From an uncultured Prevotella sp. (GTDB lineage Bacteria > Bacteroidota > Bacteroidia > Bacteroidales > Bacteroidaceae): DNA of 18,144 bases. The stretch lies in assembly GCA_937880835.1 (NCBI GenBank), contig CALGRN010000126.1, forward strand, positions 1 through 18,144. The letters run 5' to 3'. The position numbers and the translations under genes were made by a program. This document shows, piece after piece, positions 1 to 6,822 of this stretch (positions within the stretch are counted from its first letter, which is position 1; each line of letters begins with the position of its first letter). The notes beneath the pieces are model-generated. The model was given only the letters and a program-made list of their open reading frames with translations. It ran no database searches and had not been told where the DNA came from.

Positions 1-2
1 TA

Positions 3-1784
3 TATATGTATAGGTATCGTCCGACTTATGAAATGCATGCGCGTCCTTTGGAGGAATATCCTCATGTGTCGGAACAAGCTGCGGCAATAATGCTTATGAT
101 ACAGAATAACCTTGATCCGAAAGTAGCACAGCATCCTCATGAACTTATAGTATATGGAGGTAATGGTGCAATCTTCCAGAACTGGGCACAGTATCGTTTG
201 GTTATGAAATATCTTAGTGAGATGACAGATGAACAGACTCTCGTTATGTATTCAGGACATCCGTTAGGGCTTTTTCCTTCACATAAGAATGCACCGAGAG
301 TTGTTGTTACTAACGGAATGGTTATACCTAATTATTCAAAACCTGATGACTGGGAACGTTTCAATGCACTTGGCGTGAGTCAATACGGACAGATGACAGC
401 CGGTTCTTATATGTATATAGGTCCGCAGGGAATTGTGCATGGAACAACAATAACGGTTCTTAATGCAGCACGTAAGAGATTAAAACCGGGTGAGAAAGAT
501 ATTAGCGGAATGTTGTTCGTATCTTCCGGACTGGGTGGAATGTCCGGTGCACAGCCCAAAGCCGGTAATATTGCAGGAGTAGTAAGCGTTGTTGCGGAAA
601 TAAATCCGAAAGCTGCCGAAAAGAGATATGAACAAGGTTGGGTTGATGAATTGCATTATGATTTGGACGAACTCATACCTGCTGTTAAAAAAGCCGTTAG
701 CGATAAACGCACGGTATCTATGGCTTATGTAGGAAATGTTGTTGATTTATGGGAGCGTCTTGCAAAAGATAACATAAAAGTTGATTTGGGTAGTGATCAG
801 ACTTCTTTGCATAATCCGTGGGCAGGAGGTTATTATCCGGTAGGAATGTCACTCGAAGAATCCAAGAAAATGATGTCGGAAGCACCTGAACAATTTAAGG
901 AAAAAGTACAGGAATCACTTCGCAGACAAGTTACTGCGATAAATCATCTGACAGAGAATGGTATGTATTTCTTTGATTACGGTAACGCATTTCTGCTGGA
1001 ATCAAGTCGTGCGGGAGCTGACATAATGCTTTCCGATGGTAAATTCCGCTATCCGTCTTATGTCCAAGATATAATGGGACCGATGTTCTTTGATTATGGT
1101 TTCGGACCATTCCGTTGGGTTTGTACTTCTTGCGACCCACATGATTTGGAAGTAACAGATAGATTAGCGACAGAAGTTCTTGAAGAAATACGCAACAATT
1201 CTCCCGAAGATATCGTAAATCAAATGGATGATAACATTCATTGGATAAAGGAAGCTGGAAAAAACAAACTTGTTGTCGGTTCGCAAGCACGAATACTTTA
1301 TGCAGATGCAGAAGGACGTACAAAGATTGCTCTTGCATTTAATGAAGCTGTTCGCAATGGAGAATTGAAAGCTCCGGTAGTGCTTGGACGTGACCATCAC
1401 GATGTTTCAGGAACGGATTCTCCTTTCCGTGAGACGAGCAATATATATGATGGTTCACAGTTCTGTGCCGATATGGCAGTGCATAACGTTATAGGTGATT
1501 CTTTCAGAGGAGCTACATGGGTTTCTATACATAATGGAGGCGGTGTAGGCTGGGGCGAAGTTATAAACGGAGGCTTTGGTATGGTAGTTGACGGAAGTGA
1601 AGATTCGGATCGTCATATACGTGAAATGTTATTCTGGGATGTAAATAACGGTATAGCGCGCAGAAGTTGGGCAAGAAACAAAGGTTCAATGGATGCAATA
1701 ACAAGAGAGATGGAACGCACGCCGGGTTTTAAAGTAACAATGCCTAATCTTGTTGATGACAACGTTATAGATAATGCGTTTTAA
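3..1784 (+). CDS. hutU: Urocanate hydratase (urocanase), 5' end outside window
   Basis: Second enzyme of histidine degradation: cytosolic, NAD+-dependent hydration of urocanate to 4-imidazolone-5-propionate. The frame is open to the window edge. The first visible ATG (position 6) lies inside the conserved stretch MYRYRPTYEMHARP, so it is internal; the family normally carries roughly 60-80 more N-terminal residues. Counting from that ATG, family signatures are the glycine-rich NAD-binding stretch GLGGMSGAQPKAG near 174-186, SDQTSLHNPWAGGYYPVG near 264-281, PFRWVCTS with C373 matching the catalytic cysteine of Pseudomonas urocanase (Cys410), GRDHHDVSGTDSPFRET near 462, and the C-terminal HNGGGVGWGEVINGGFGM. 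The stop is 28 bp before hutH, so the two are surely one operon. No frameshift or missing key residue is seen in the visible part. The identification is secure; the true start cannot be given. Confidence 0.97.
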   Translation, partial: YMYRYRPTYEMHARPLEEYPHVSEQAAAIMLMIQNNLDPKVAQHPHELIVYGGNGAIFQNWAQYRLVMKYLSEMTDEQTLVMYSGHPLGLFPSHKNAPRVVVTNGMVIPNYSKPDDWERFNALGVSQYGQMTAGSYMYIGPQGIVHGTTITVLNAARKRLKPGEKDISGMLFVSSGLGGMSGAQPKAGNIAGVVSVVAEINPKAAEKRYEQGWVDELHYDLDELIPAVKKAVSDKRTVSMAYVGNVVDLWERLAKDNIKVDLGSDQTSLHNPWAGGYYPVGMSLEESKKMMSEAPEQFKEKVQESLRRQVTAINHLTENGMYFFDYGNAFLLESSRAGADIMLSDGKFRYPSYVQDIMGPMFFDYGFGPFRWVCTSCDPHDLEVTDRLATEVLEEIRNNSPEDIVNQMDDNIHWIKEAGKNKLVVGSQARILYADAEGRTKIALAFNEAVRNGELKAPVVLGRDHHDVSGTDSPFRETSNIYDGSQFCADMAVHNVIGDSFRGATWVSIHNGGGVGWGEVINGGFGMVVDGSEDSDRHIREMLFWDVNNGIARRSWARNKGSMDAITREMERTPGFKVTMPNLVDDNVIDNAF

Positions 1785-1812
1785 TATAAAATTATTTTAA
1801 TACGAATACGAT

Positions 1813-3300
1813 ATGATACATAAGATTTCTGCCGAACATTTAAGTATCGACAAAATAGGAGAGATAATTAGAAAAGGATATAAAATTGAACTTAGCGATG
1901 ATGCGCGTAAACGTATAGTAAGATGTCGTGAGTATCTTGATAATAAAATTGCTGAAACAGACAAACCAATCTATGGTGTTACGACCGGTTTCGGTTCATT
2001 GTGCAAGATCTCAATAAGTCAGGAACAGTTATCTGATTTACAAATTAACCTCATGATGTCGCATGCCTGCGGTATTGGTGATCGCGTTCCAAATGAAATA
2101 GTGAAAATAATGATACTTCTTAAAGTACAGTCTTTGAGCTATGGATATTCCGGTTGTAAATTAGATACGGTTGAACGTCTTATTGAACTGTTCAATAATG
2201 ACATTTTTCCTGTTGTATATATGCAAGGTTCTGTTGGAGCTTCCGGTGATCTCGTTCCATTGGCTCATCTTTGCTTACCAATAGTAGGATTAGGAGAAGT
2301 TGAATATAAAGGCGAGATAATTACAGGTGCTGAGATGTCTGAGAAAATGGGGTGGAAACCTATAAAATTAGCTTCGAAAGAAGGACTTGCATTACTTAAT
2401 GGTACTCAGAACATGGCAGCATTTGCAACATGGGCATTGATACAAGCCAAGCGTTTGAGCGAGTGGGCAGATCATATTGCTGCAATGTCTCTTGAAGCCT
2501 ATGACGGACGTATCGATCCTTTTACAATGGCAGTGCATGAAGTACGTCCTCATAAAGGTCAGTTGGATACCGCTAAGAATATGAACAGAATTCTTGAAGG
2601 CAGTGAATTGATAAAGCAACCGAAAGTTAATGTTCAAGATCCTTATTCTTTCCGCTGCATACCGCAAGTTCACGGTGCTGTTAAAGATACGATTGCTTAT
2701 GTAAATTCTGTAATAGATACAGAGGTTAATTCAGCTACGGACAATCCTACCGTATGTCCGGATGAAGATCTTATAATCTCTGCCGGTAACTTTCACGGTG
2801 AGCCTATTGCATTGCCGATAGATTTCCTTACCATTGCTATGAGCGAGTTGGCAAACATTTCTGAACGAAGAACTTACAAACTTGTTTCAGGAACAAGAGA
2901 TTTACCAAGTTTTCTTGTAGCAAATCCGGGTGTTAACAGTGGCTTTATGATACCTCAATATACAGCTGCTGCAATTGTAAGTCAGAGCAAAACGCTTTGC
3001 ATGCCATCGTCTGCGGACAGTATTCCTACATCACAGGGACAGGAAGATCATGTAAGTATGGGAGCTAACGGAGGAACTAAACTGTATAAGGTTGTCCTCA
3101 ACACAGAGCGTGTATTGGCTATCGAACTTTTCAATGCTGCACAAGCTTTGGAGTTCCGTCGTCCTTTGAAATCTTCACCGATAGTGGAACATATCTTTGA
3201 AAAATACCGCAAAGTGGTTCCTTTTATAGATGAAGACCGTGTGATGTATCCGCATATTGCAAAATCTGTTGATTTCTTGAAAAATGAATCTTTTAATTAA
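1813..3300 (+). CDS. hutH: Histidine ammonia-lyase (histidase)
   Basis: First step of histidine degradation: non-oxidative deamination of L-histidine to trans-urocanate and ammonia, in the cytosol, normally as a homotetramer. The 495-residue protein matches the usual length (about 500). The Ala-Ser-Gly triad that cyclises into the MIO electrophile is at A143-S144-G145, within GSVGASGDLVPLAHL, almost the same numbering as in Pseudomonas histidase (142-144). Other family stretches are YGVTTGFGSL near 56, SATDNPTV near 309, GNFHGEPIALPIDFL near 326 and the C-terminal SQGQEDHVSMGANG. The ATG at 1813 is the first in frame and gives a full-length N terminus; no Shine-Dalgarno is seen, as is normal in Bacteroidota. 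The last 17 bp overlap the start of hutI, suggesting translational coupling. It lies third in pathway logic but second in gene order (U-H-I). Confidence 0.97.
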   Translation: MIHKISAEHLSIDKIGEIIRKGYKIELSDDARKRIVRCREYLDNKIAETDKPIYGVTTGFGSLCKISISQEQLSDLQINLMMSHACGIGDRVPNEIVKIMILLKVQSLSYGYSGCKLDTVERLIELFNNDIFPVVYMQGSVGASGDLVPLAHLCLPIVGLGEVEYKGEIITGAEMSEKMGWKPIKLASKEGLALLNGTQNMAAFATWALIQAKRLSEWADHIAAMSLEAYDGRIDPFTMAVHEVRPHKGQLDTAKNMNRILEGSELIKQPKVNVQDPYSFRCIPQVHGAVKDTIAYVNSVIDTEVNSATDNPTVCPDEDLIISAGNFHGEPIALPIDFLTIAMSELANISERRTYKLVSGTRDLPSFLVANPGVNSGFMIPQYTAAAIVSQSKTLCMPSSADSIPTSQGQEDHVSMGANGGTKLYKVVLNTERVLAIELFNAAQALEFRRPLKSSPIVEHIFEKYRKVVPFIDEDRVMYPHIAKSVDFLKNESFN

Positions 3301-4522
3301 GAATATCTCTCAACTCGCAGGCGTCGATTATAAAGGTCTTAAACGCCTGCAAGGTAAAGAGATGTCAGAACTTAATATCATCAATGACGCTTACCTATAT
3401 ATAGAAAACGGGCGTTTTTCCAAGTTCGGTTCTGTTGACACAATGCCTTTATACGAAGGAGTGGAAGTGGTGGATGCAGAAGGCGGAACAGTTATGCCAT
3501 CGTTTTGCGACAGTCATACTCATATCGTTTTTGCCGGTAGCAGAGAACACGAATTTATTGATAAGATTAATGGTCTCAGCTATGAAGAGATTGCACGCAG
3601 AGGAGGTGGCATTCTTAATTCTGCCGACTTGCTGCATACTTTATCGGAAGAAGATCTTTATCAACAGGCTATGCGTCGTGTACGCGAGATAATATTGAAA
3701 GGTACCGGTTGTGTAGAGATAAAAAGCGGATACGGACTTACTACCGAAGACGAATTGAAGATGTTGCGCGTAATACGAAGAATAAAGGACACCGCACCAT
3801 TGAAAGTCGTTTCCACATTCTTAGGAGCACATGCTGTTGGCAAAGCTTATAAAGGCAGACAAAGCGATTATGTAGATCTCATAATAAACGAAATGATTCC
3901 GAAAGTGGGTCATGAGAAGTTGGCTGATTATATAGATGTATTCTGCGATGAAGGATTTTTTACAGTAGAAGAAACTGCAAGAATGCTTGAAGCCGGTGCA
4001 AAATATGGAATGATACCAAAAATTCATGGCGACGAATTAGCTTCTTCCGGTGGTGTGAAAGTTGCTGTTGAGCATAATGCTCTATCTGTTGATCATCTTG
4101 AAAGTATGTCAGAAGAAAGCATTGATTTGCTTAAAAACAGTGTTACCATGCCGACAGTATTGCCCGGAACATCTTTCTTCCTCAATATGCCTTATGCTCC
4201 GGCAAGACAAATGATAGACAATGGATTGGGAGTAGCTACGGCAAGTGACTATAATCCCGGTTCTACTCCTTCGGGAGATATGAAGTTTATCATGTCGTTG
4301 GCATGCATAAAGCTACGCTTATTGCCTTCGGAAGCAATAAATGCTGCTACAATAAACACAGCTTATGCAATGGGATTGAGTGAAGAATACGGTTCTATAA
4401 AAGAAGGAAAAGTAGCAAACTTCTATATAACGGAAAAAATACCATCGATAGATTTCATTCCCTATTCATATACGACACCTATTATTAAACGCGTATTCCT
4501 TTCAGGCAAAGAGTACATTTAA
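3284..4522 (+). CDS. hutI: Imidazolonepropionase
   Basis: Third step of histidine degradation: metal-dependent hydrolysis of 4-imidazolone-5-propionate to N-formimino-L-glutamate. The 412-residue protein has the normal length for this amidohydrolase-superfamily enzyme. The metal-binding HxH is H78 and H80 in CDSHTHIVFAGSREHEF. A further metal histidine is H248 with the catalytic glutamate E251 in KIHGDELAS. The active-site aspartate is D322 in TASDYNPGSTPSGDM. These positions fall within two or three residues of those in Bacillus subtilis HutI. Translation starts inside the last codons of hutH (17-bp overlap), and the stop is 12 bp before the M20 peptidase gene. The product would be passed to FtcD or HutG/HutF-type enzymes, none of which is encoded in the visible sequence. 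Confidence 0.96.
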   Translation: MNLLIKNISQLAGVDYKGLKRLQGKEMSELNIINDAYLYIENGRFSKFGSVDTMPLYEGVEVVDAEGGTVMPSFCDSHTHIVFAGSREHEFIDKINGLSYEEIARRGGGILNSADLLHTLSEEDLYQQAMRRVREIILKGTGCVEIKSGYGLTTEDELKMLRVIRRIKDTAPLKVVSTFLGAHAVGKAYKGRQSDYVDLIINEMIPKVGHEKLADYIDVFCDEGFFTVEETARMLEAGAKYGMIPKIHGDELASSGGVKVAVEHNALSVDHLESMSEESIDLLKNSVTMPTVLPGTSFFLNMPYAPARQMIDNGLGVATASDYNPGSTPSGDMKFIMSLACIKLRLLPSEAINAATINTAYAMGLSEEYGSIKEGKVANFYITEKIPSIDFIPYSYTTPIIKRVFLSGKEYI

Positions 4523-4534
4523 AATATCAACGAA

Positions 4535-5890
4535 ATGATAAAAGATTATATAAAAGAAAACGAAGGAAGAATTTTAGACGAGCTTTTCAGTCTTATTCGA
4601 ATACCAAGCGTAAGTGCACAGCCCGAGCATCATGATGACATGTTGCGTTGTGCAGACCGTTGGAAAGAGTTGTTGCTTATGTCAGGTGTTGACAAAGCAG
4701 AAGTTATGCCAACTACCGGTAATCCGATTGTTTACGGCGAGAAACTCGTTGACCCATCTGCAAAGACAGTTCTCATCTATGGTCACTATGATGTTATGCC
4801 GGCAGAACCGTTTGAATTGTGGAAAAGCGAGCCGTTTGAGCCGGAAGTTCGTGATGGACATATATGGGCAAGAGGTGCTGATGATGACAAAGGACAGTCA
4901 TTCATACAGGCTAAGGCTTTTGAGTATATTGTGAAAAACAATCTGTTGAAACATAACATAAAATTCATTCTTGAAGGTGATGAGGAAATCGGTTCGCCGA
5001 GTCTTAGCGCATTCTGCACAGAACATAAGGAACTGTTGAAATGCGATGTCATTCTTGTTTCCGATACAAGTATGCTTGCTGCCGATCTACCTTCGCTTAC
5101 AACAGGATTGCGCGGACTTGCTTATTGGCAGATAGAGGTAACCGGTCCTAACCATGATTTGCACTCCGGACATTTCGGCGGTGCTGTTGCTAATCCCATA
5201 AATGTGCTTTGCAAGCTTATTTCAGATGTCACAAACGAAGATGGCAAAGTAATGTTTCCCGGATTTTATGACGATGTTGAGGATGTGCCCGAAGAAGAAC
5301 GCAAGATGGTTTCTGCCATTCCTTTCGATGAAGAAAAATATAAGAAATCCCTTGATGTTGAGGAATTATTCGGTGAAAAAGGTTACAGCACGATAGAACG
5401 CAACGGTTTCCGTCCTTGTTTTGATGTGTGTGGAATATGGGGCGGTTATACAGGAGAAGGTTCTAAGACTGTAATTCCTTCCAAAGCCTATGCCAAATTG
5501 TCATGCCGTCTTGTTCCAAACCAAAACCACGAGAAGATAGGTCAGCTCGTTGTTGATTATTTTAATAAAGTTGCTCCTAAGACAGTTAAAATAAACATAC
5601 AATCGTTGCACGGTGGAGAAGGATATGTATGTCCGATAGACCTGCCAGCTTACAAAGCTGCTGAACGTGGATTTGAGAAAGCTTTCGGCAAGCGTCCTTT
5701 GGCTGTAAGACGTGGTGGCAGTATTCCGATAATATCCACTTTCGAGAAAATTCTTGGTGTTAAGACCGTTTTAATGGGCTTCGGATTAGAATCTAACGGT
5801 ATTCATTCTCCCAATGAGAATATGCCTTTGGAGCTTATATGGAAAGGAATTGAAGCTATTATCAATTTCCATTTGGAATTTGATAAATAG
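4535..5890 (+). CDS. M20-family metallodipeptidase (CNDP2/ArgE-DapE-like)
   Basis: A di-zinc (or di-manganese) peptidase of family M20 (MEROPS clan MH), 451 residues, close to bacterial and eukaryotic cytosolic non-specific dipeptidases. The metal and catalytic residues can be placed: H84 in YGHYDVMP, bridging D117 in GADDDKG, general-base E150 and metal E151 in EGDEEIGS, an aspartate in LVSDTS, and the late histidine in NGIHSPNE. The lid/dimerisation domain occupies roughly residues 195-350, with the family motif GPNHDLHSGHFGG. No signal peptide, so cytosolic. It starts 12 bp after hutI and is followed by a strong terminator, making it the last gene of the hut operon. By position I infer that it may release histidine from histidine-containing dipeptides; the sequence alone does not settle its specificity. 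Ordinary peptide turnover is the alternative. Confidence 0.9.
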   Translation: MIKDYIKENEGRILDELFSLIRIPSVSAQPEHHDDMLRCADRWKELLLMSGVDKAEVMPTTGNPIVYGEKLVDPSAKTVLIYGHYDVMPAEPFELWKSEPFEPEVRDGHIWARGADDDKGQSFIQAKAFEYIVKNNLLKHNIKFILEGDEEIGSPSLSAFCTEHKELLKCDVILVSDTSMLAADLPSLTTGLRGLAYWQIEVTGPNHDLHSGHFGGAVANPINVLCKLISDVTNEDGKVMFPGFYDDVEDVPEEERKMVSAIPFDEEKYKKSLDVEELFGEKGYSTIERNGFRPCFDVCGIWGGYTGEGSKTVIPSKAYAKLSCRLVPNQNHEKIGQLVVDYFNKVAPKTVKINIQSLHGGEGYVCPIDLPAYKAAERGFEKAFGKRPLAVRRGGSIPIISTFEKILGVKTVLMGFGLESNGIHSPNENMPLELIWKGIEAIINFHLEFDK

Positions 5891-5915
5891 AAAAATTCCG
5901 ATTGAAATACATATA

Positions 5916-5974
5916 AAAAAGGACAAGTATGCAGATTTGTTAAATCGTATTTTGCATATTTGTCCTTTTTCTTT
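5916..5974 (+). terminator. Strong intrinsic terminator closing the hut operon
   Basis: An 18-bp stem pairs 5916-5933 (AAAAAGGACAAGTATGCA) with 5953-5970; the only non-Watson-Crick pair is a G-U. The 19-nt loop contains a second small hairpin (GATTT/AAATC, 5934-5946). The right arm ends in a T run, followed by CTTTT. The hairpin begins 25 bp after the peptidase stop codon. Because the stem starts with A5 and ends with T5, it could work in both directions, although no minus-strand gene is seen nearby. Confidence 0.88.
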
Positions 5975-6063
5975 TATTCTTTCTCGCAATATTTAATCAG
6001 AGTTCGATTAATTCTATCCAAAAGATTTAATTATAACCGTTAAAAGTTGGAAAGTTAACAGAC

Positions 6064-6079
6064 ACAACAATATTGTTGT
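6064..6079. repeat. 16-bp perfect palindrome
   Basis: ACAACAATATTGTTGT is an exact palindrome with no loop. It sits in the gene-free stretch between the hut terminator and the met leader, about 25 bp before the larger inverted-repeat element. It could be a dimeric-regulator operator or the edge of a repeat element. No promoter is seen immediately next to it, so its role is unknown. Confidence 0.5.
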
Positions 6080-6104
6080 AAAGACATACAGGCACATGTC
6101 AATT

Positions 6105-6190
6105 CGGACACGCACAGAGCGTATCCCTACATGCAGGATATTATATATATGTCACAATCAGCATGTAGGGACAGACCCGGTGTCTGTCCG
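6105..6190. repeat. Bipartite inverted-repeat intergenic element
   Basis: Two 30-nt arms (6105-6134 and 6161-6190) face each other across a 26-nt AT-rich centre. The inner 11 nt are perfectly complementary (TCCCTACATGC against GCATGTAGGGA), as are the outer 6 nt (CGGACA against TGTCCG). Each arm also folds alone: GGACAGAC-CCGGT-GTCTGTCC is a perfect 8-bp hairpin in the right arm, and GGACACGC/GCGTATCC is the imperfect counterpart in the left. The GTAGGGACAGAC core resembles short palindromic repeats scattered between genes in many bacteria, so I read this as a non-coding dispersed repeat or MITE-like element. No second copy lies in this window. Confidence 0.65.
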
Positions 6191-6394
6191 ATAAATGTAA
6201 AACAACACCATCTCGTATAGGTATGGCTATAAAAAACGTTTTGTCATACAAACTGTATTATAACAATACGCAATATTAATCAAATTATAGAAAGAATTAT
6301 AATTCGTCGAACTTATGTTATTTATAAATGTTTTATTCGATATGGATGTGAATTCATAGCAATCAAGTTAATGCTGTTGATAAGAAACCGATTC
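6191..6394. other. AT-rich intergenic stretch without recognised features
   Basis: I see no gene, RNA gene or convincing promoter here. The only small structure is a 12-bp palindrome, GAATTATAATTC, at 6294-6305. The ORFs that cross it are short, AT-rich and not protein-like. Confidence 0.5.
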
Positions 6395-6503
6395 ACAAAC
6401 TGCTTTTCAAAAGTTATCGTTTTGTGTTCTTAAAGTTATTGTTTTGCAAACTGAAAGCTATCCTTTTGCAATGCAAAAGGATAGCTTTTGAAAAGCAGTT
6501 TGT
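6395..6503. repeat. Palindromic repeat, copy 1 (family shared with 11681-11769)
   Basis: The 19-nt outer arms are exact inverted repeats: 6395-6413 (ACAAACTGCTTTTCAAAAG) and 6485-6503. Inside are three direct units with consensus AAAGYTATYSTTTTGYR, starting near 6411, 6432 and 6454 (period 21-22 bp), and a fourth in reverse. The last two form a 17-bp perfect hairpin, 6454-6470 with 6472-6488, around a single central base. The same unit and the same outer sequence GCTTTTCAAAAG recur downstream of thrA. The element ends 45 bp before the -33 box of the met leader promoter. No transposase or coding capacity is seen; it is most likely a non-autonomous dispersed repeat. Confidence 0.75.
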
Positions 6504-6547
6504 AATGTATTGATTTTCAATATTATAAAAAATATTTGCCATATTTC

Positions 6548-6578
6548 TTTGCAGATTATTTTTTTTTATCTACTTTTG
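6548..6578 (+). promoter_or_regulatory. Bacteroidales-type promoter of the met leader/metYX operon
   Basis: A -33 box TTTG (6548-6551), a 19-nt spacer and a -7 box TACTTTTG (6571-6578) fit the Bacteroidales consensus TTTG-n19-21-TAnnTTTG exactly. Transcription would start near 6583-6587, giving only about 25 nt of untranslated RNA before the leader ORF at 6609. It is the best promoter match I found in the window and the natural one for the methionine genes. Confidence 0.8.
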
Positions 6579-6608
6579 CACGCAGAAATAAGAAAGATAG
6601 TAAAAAGA

Positions 6609-6716
6609 ATGATAAGTAACTGCCTCAGTTTATGTTCTATGCTTAACAGCATGATGATGCGAATGTCAATGATGATGTTTGCGTCTTTTGTGTTGCATAT
6701 AAATAGTATAGCTTAG
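6609..6716 (+). CDS. Methionine-rich leader peptide (35 aa) upstream of metY
   Basis: A 35-codon ORF beginning about 25 nt after the predicted transcription start and ending 44 nt before the terminator hairpin. It encodes nine methionines; residues 15-23 read MMMRMSMMM (7 of 9), with another Met at 11 and two Cys at 5 and 9. It has no signal peptide, domain or other sign of a working protein. A run of codons for the end product, in a short ORF between promoter and terminator of that product's biosynthetic genes, is the hallmark of a ribosome-mediated attenuator. The frame extends open upstream to 6510, but that start lies before the promoter, so 6609 is preferred; the in-frame ATG at 6639 is a second possibility. 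No Shine-Dalgarno is visible. Its function is inferred from position and codon content. Confidence 0.8.
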   Translation: MISNCLSLCSMLNSMMMRMSMMMFASFVLHINSIA

Positions 6717-6797
6717 ATTTGGGCAGGAAGTTTCAATTCAGAATAAATCGAAAGTTTATAATCGGTGCAACGCAAAACGTGTTGCACCGATTTTTTT
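6639..6797 (+). promoter_or_regulatory. Transcription attenuator of the methionine operon (three alternative RNA helices)
   Basis: Three mutually exclusive helices can be drawn by hand. Protector: 6639-6648 (ATGCTTAACA) with 6691-6698 (TGTTGCAT), 8 bp with a 2-nt bulge. Antiterminator: 6682-6697 with 6766-6779, 14 bp including one G-U and a 2-nt bulge. Terminator: 6761-6771 with 6781-6791. The Met run (codons at 6651-6677) lies directly after the 5' protector strand. A ribosome stalled there would mask 6639-6648, free 6691-6698 for the antiterminator, and allow read-through into metY. A ribosome that reaches the stop at 6714-6716 leaves the protector free to form, so the terminator folds. No SAM riboswitch fold is apparent. 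The geometry is read from sequence; the mechanism is inferred by analogy with enterobacterial trp and his attenuators. Confidence 0.7.
6761..6797 (+). terminator. Intrinsic terminator in the metY leader (attenuator terminator)
   Basis: A perfect 11-bp stem, ATCGGTGCAAC (6761-6771) with GTTGCACCGAT (6781-6791), can extend inward by a G-U and a C-G pair to leave a loop of about 5 nt. It is followed by seven T residues (6791-6797). It ends 25 nt before the metY start and 80 nt after the leader's last Met codon. A strong terminator between a good promoter and the gene it must serve implies conditional read-through. Confidence 0.88.
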
Positions 6798-6822
6798 ATA
6801 TATAATTTTAAACATTAAAAAT

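Noticed and set aside
5990..6020. GTTCGATTA as a tRNA T-loop
   Set aside because: No acceptor, D or anticodon arms can be placed around it.
6411..6470. Repeat units read as tandem promoters because they contain TAT..TTTTG
   Set aside because: The spacing inside the unit (TA, three bases, TTTTG) does not fit TAnnTTTG and there are no matching -33 boxes; the inverted-repeat structure explains them better.
6510..6608. Upstream extension of the Met-rich ORF to an ATG at 6510
   Set aside because: It would begin before the predicted promoter (6548-6578) and its added residues are hydrophobic AT-rich filler, so the leader most likely starts at 6609.
6585..6822. SAM riboswitch in the metY leader
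   Set aside because: I find no SAM-I, SAM-II or SAM-V type conserved core; the only clear structures are the attenuator helices.
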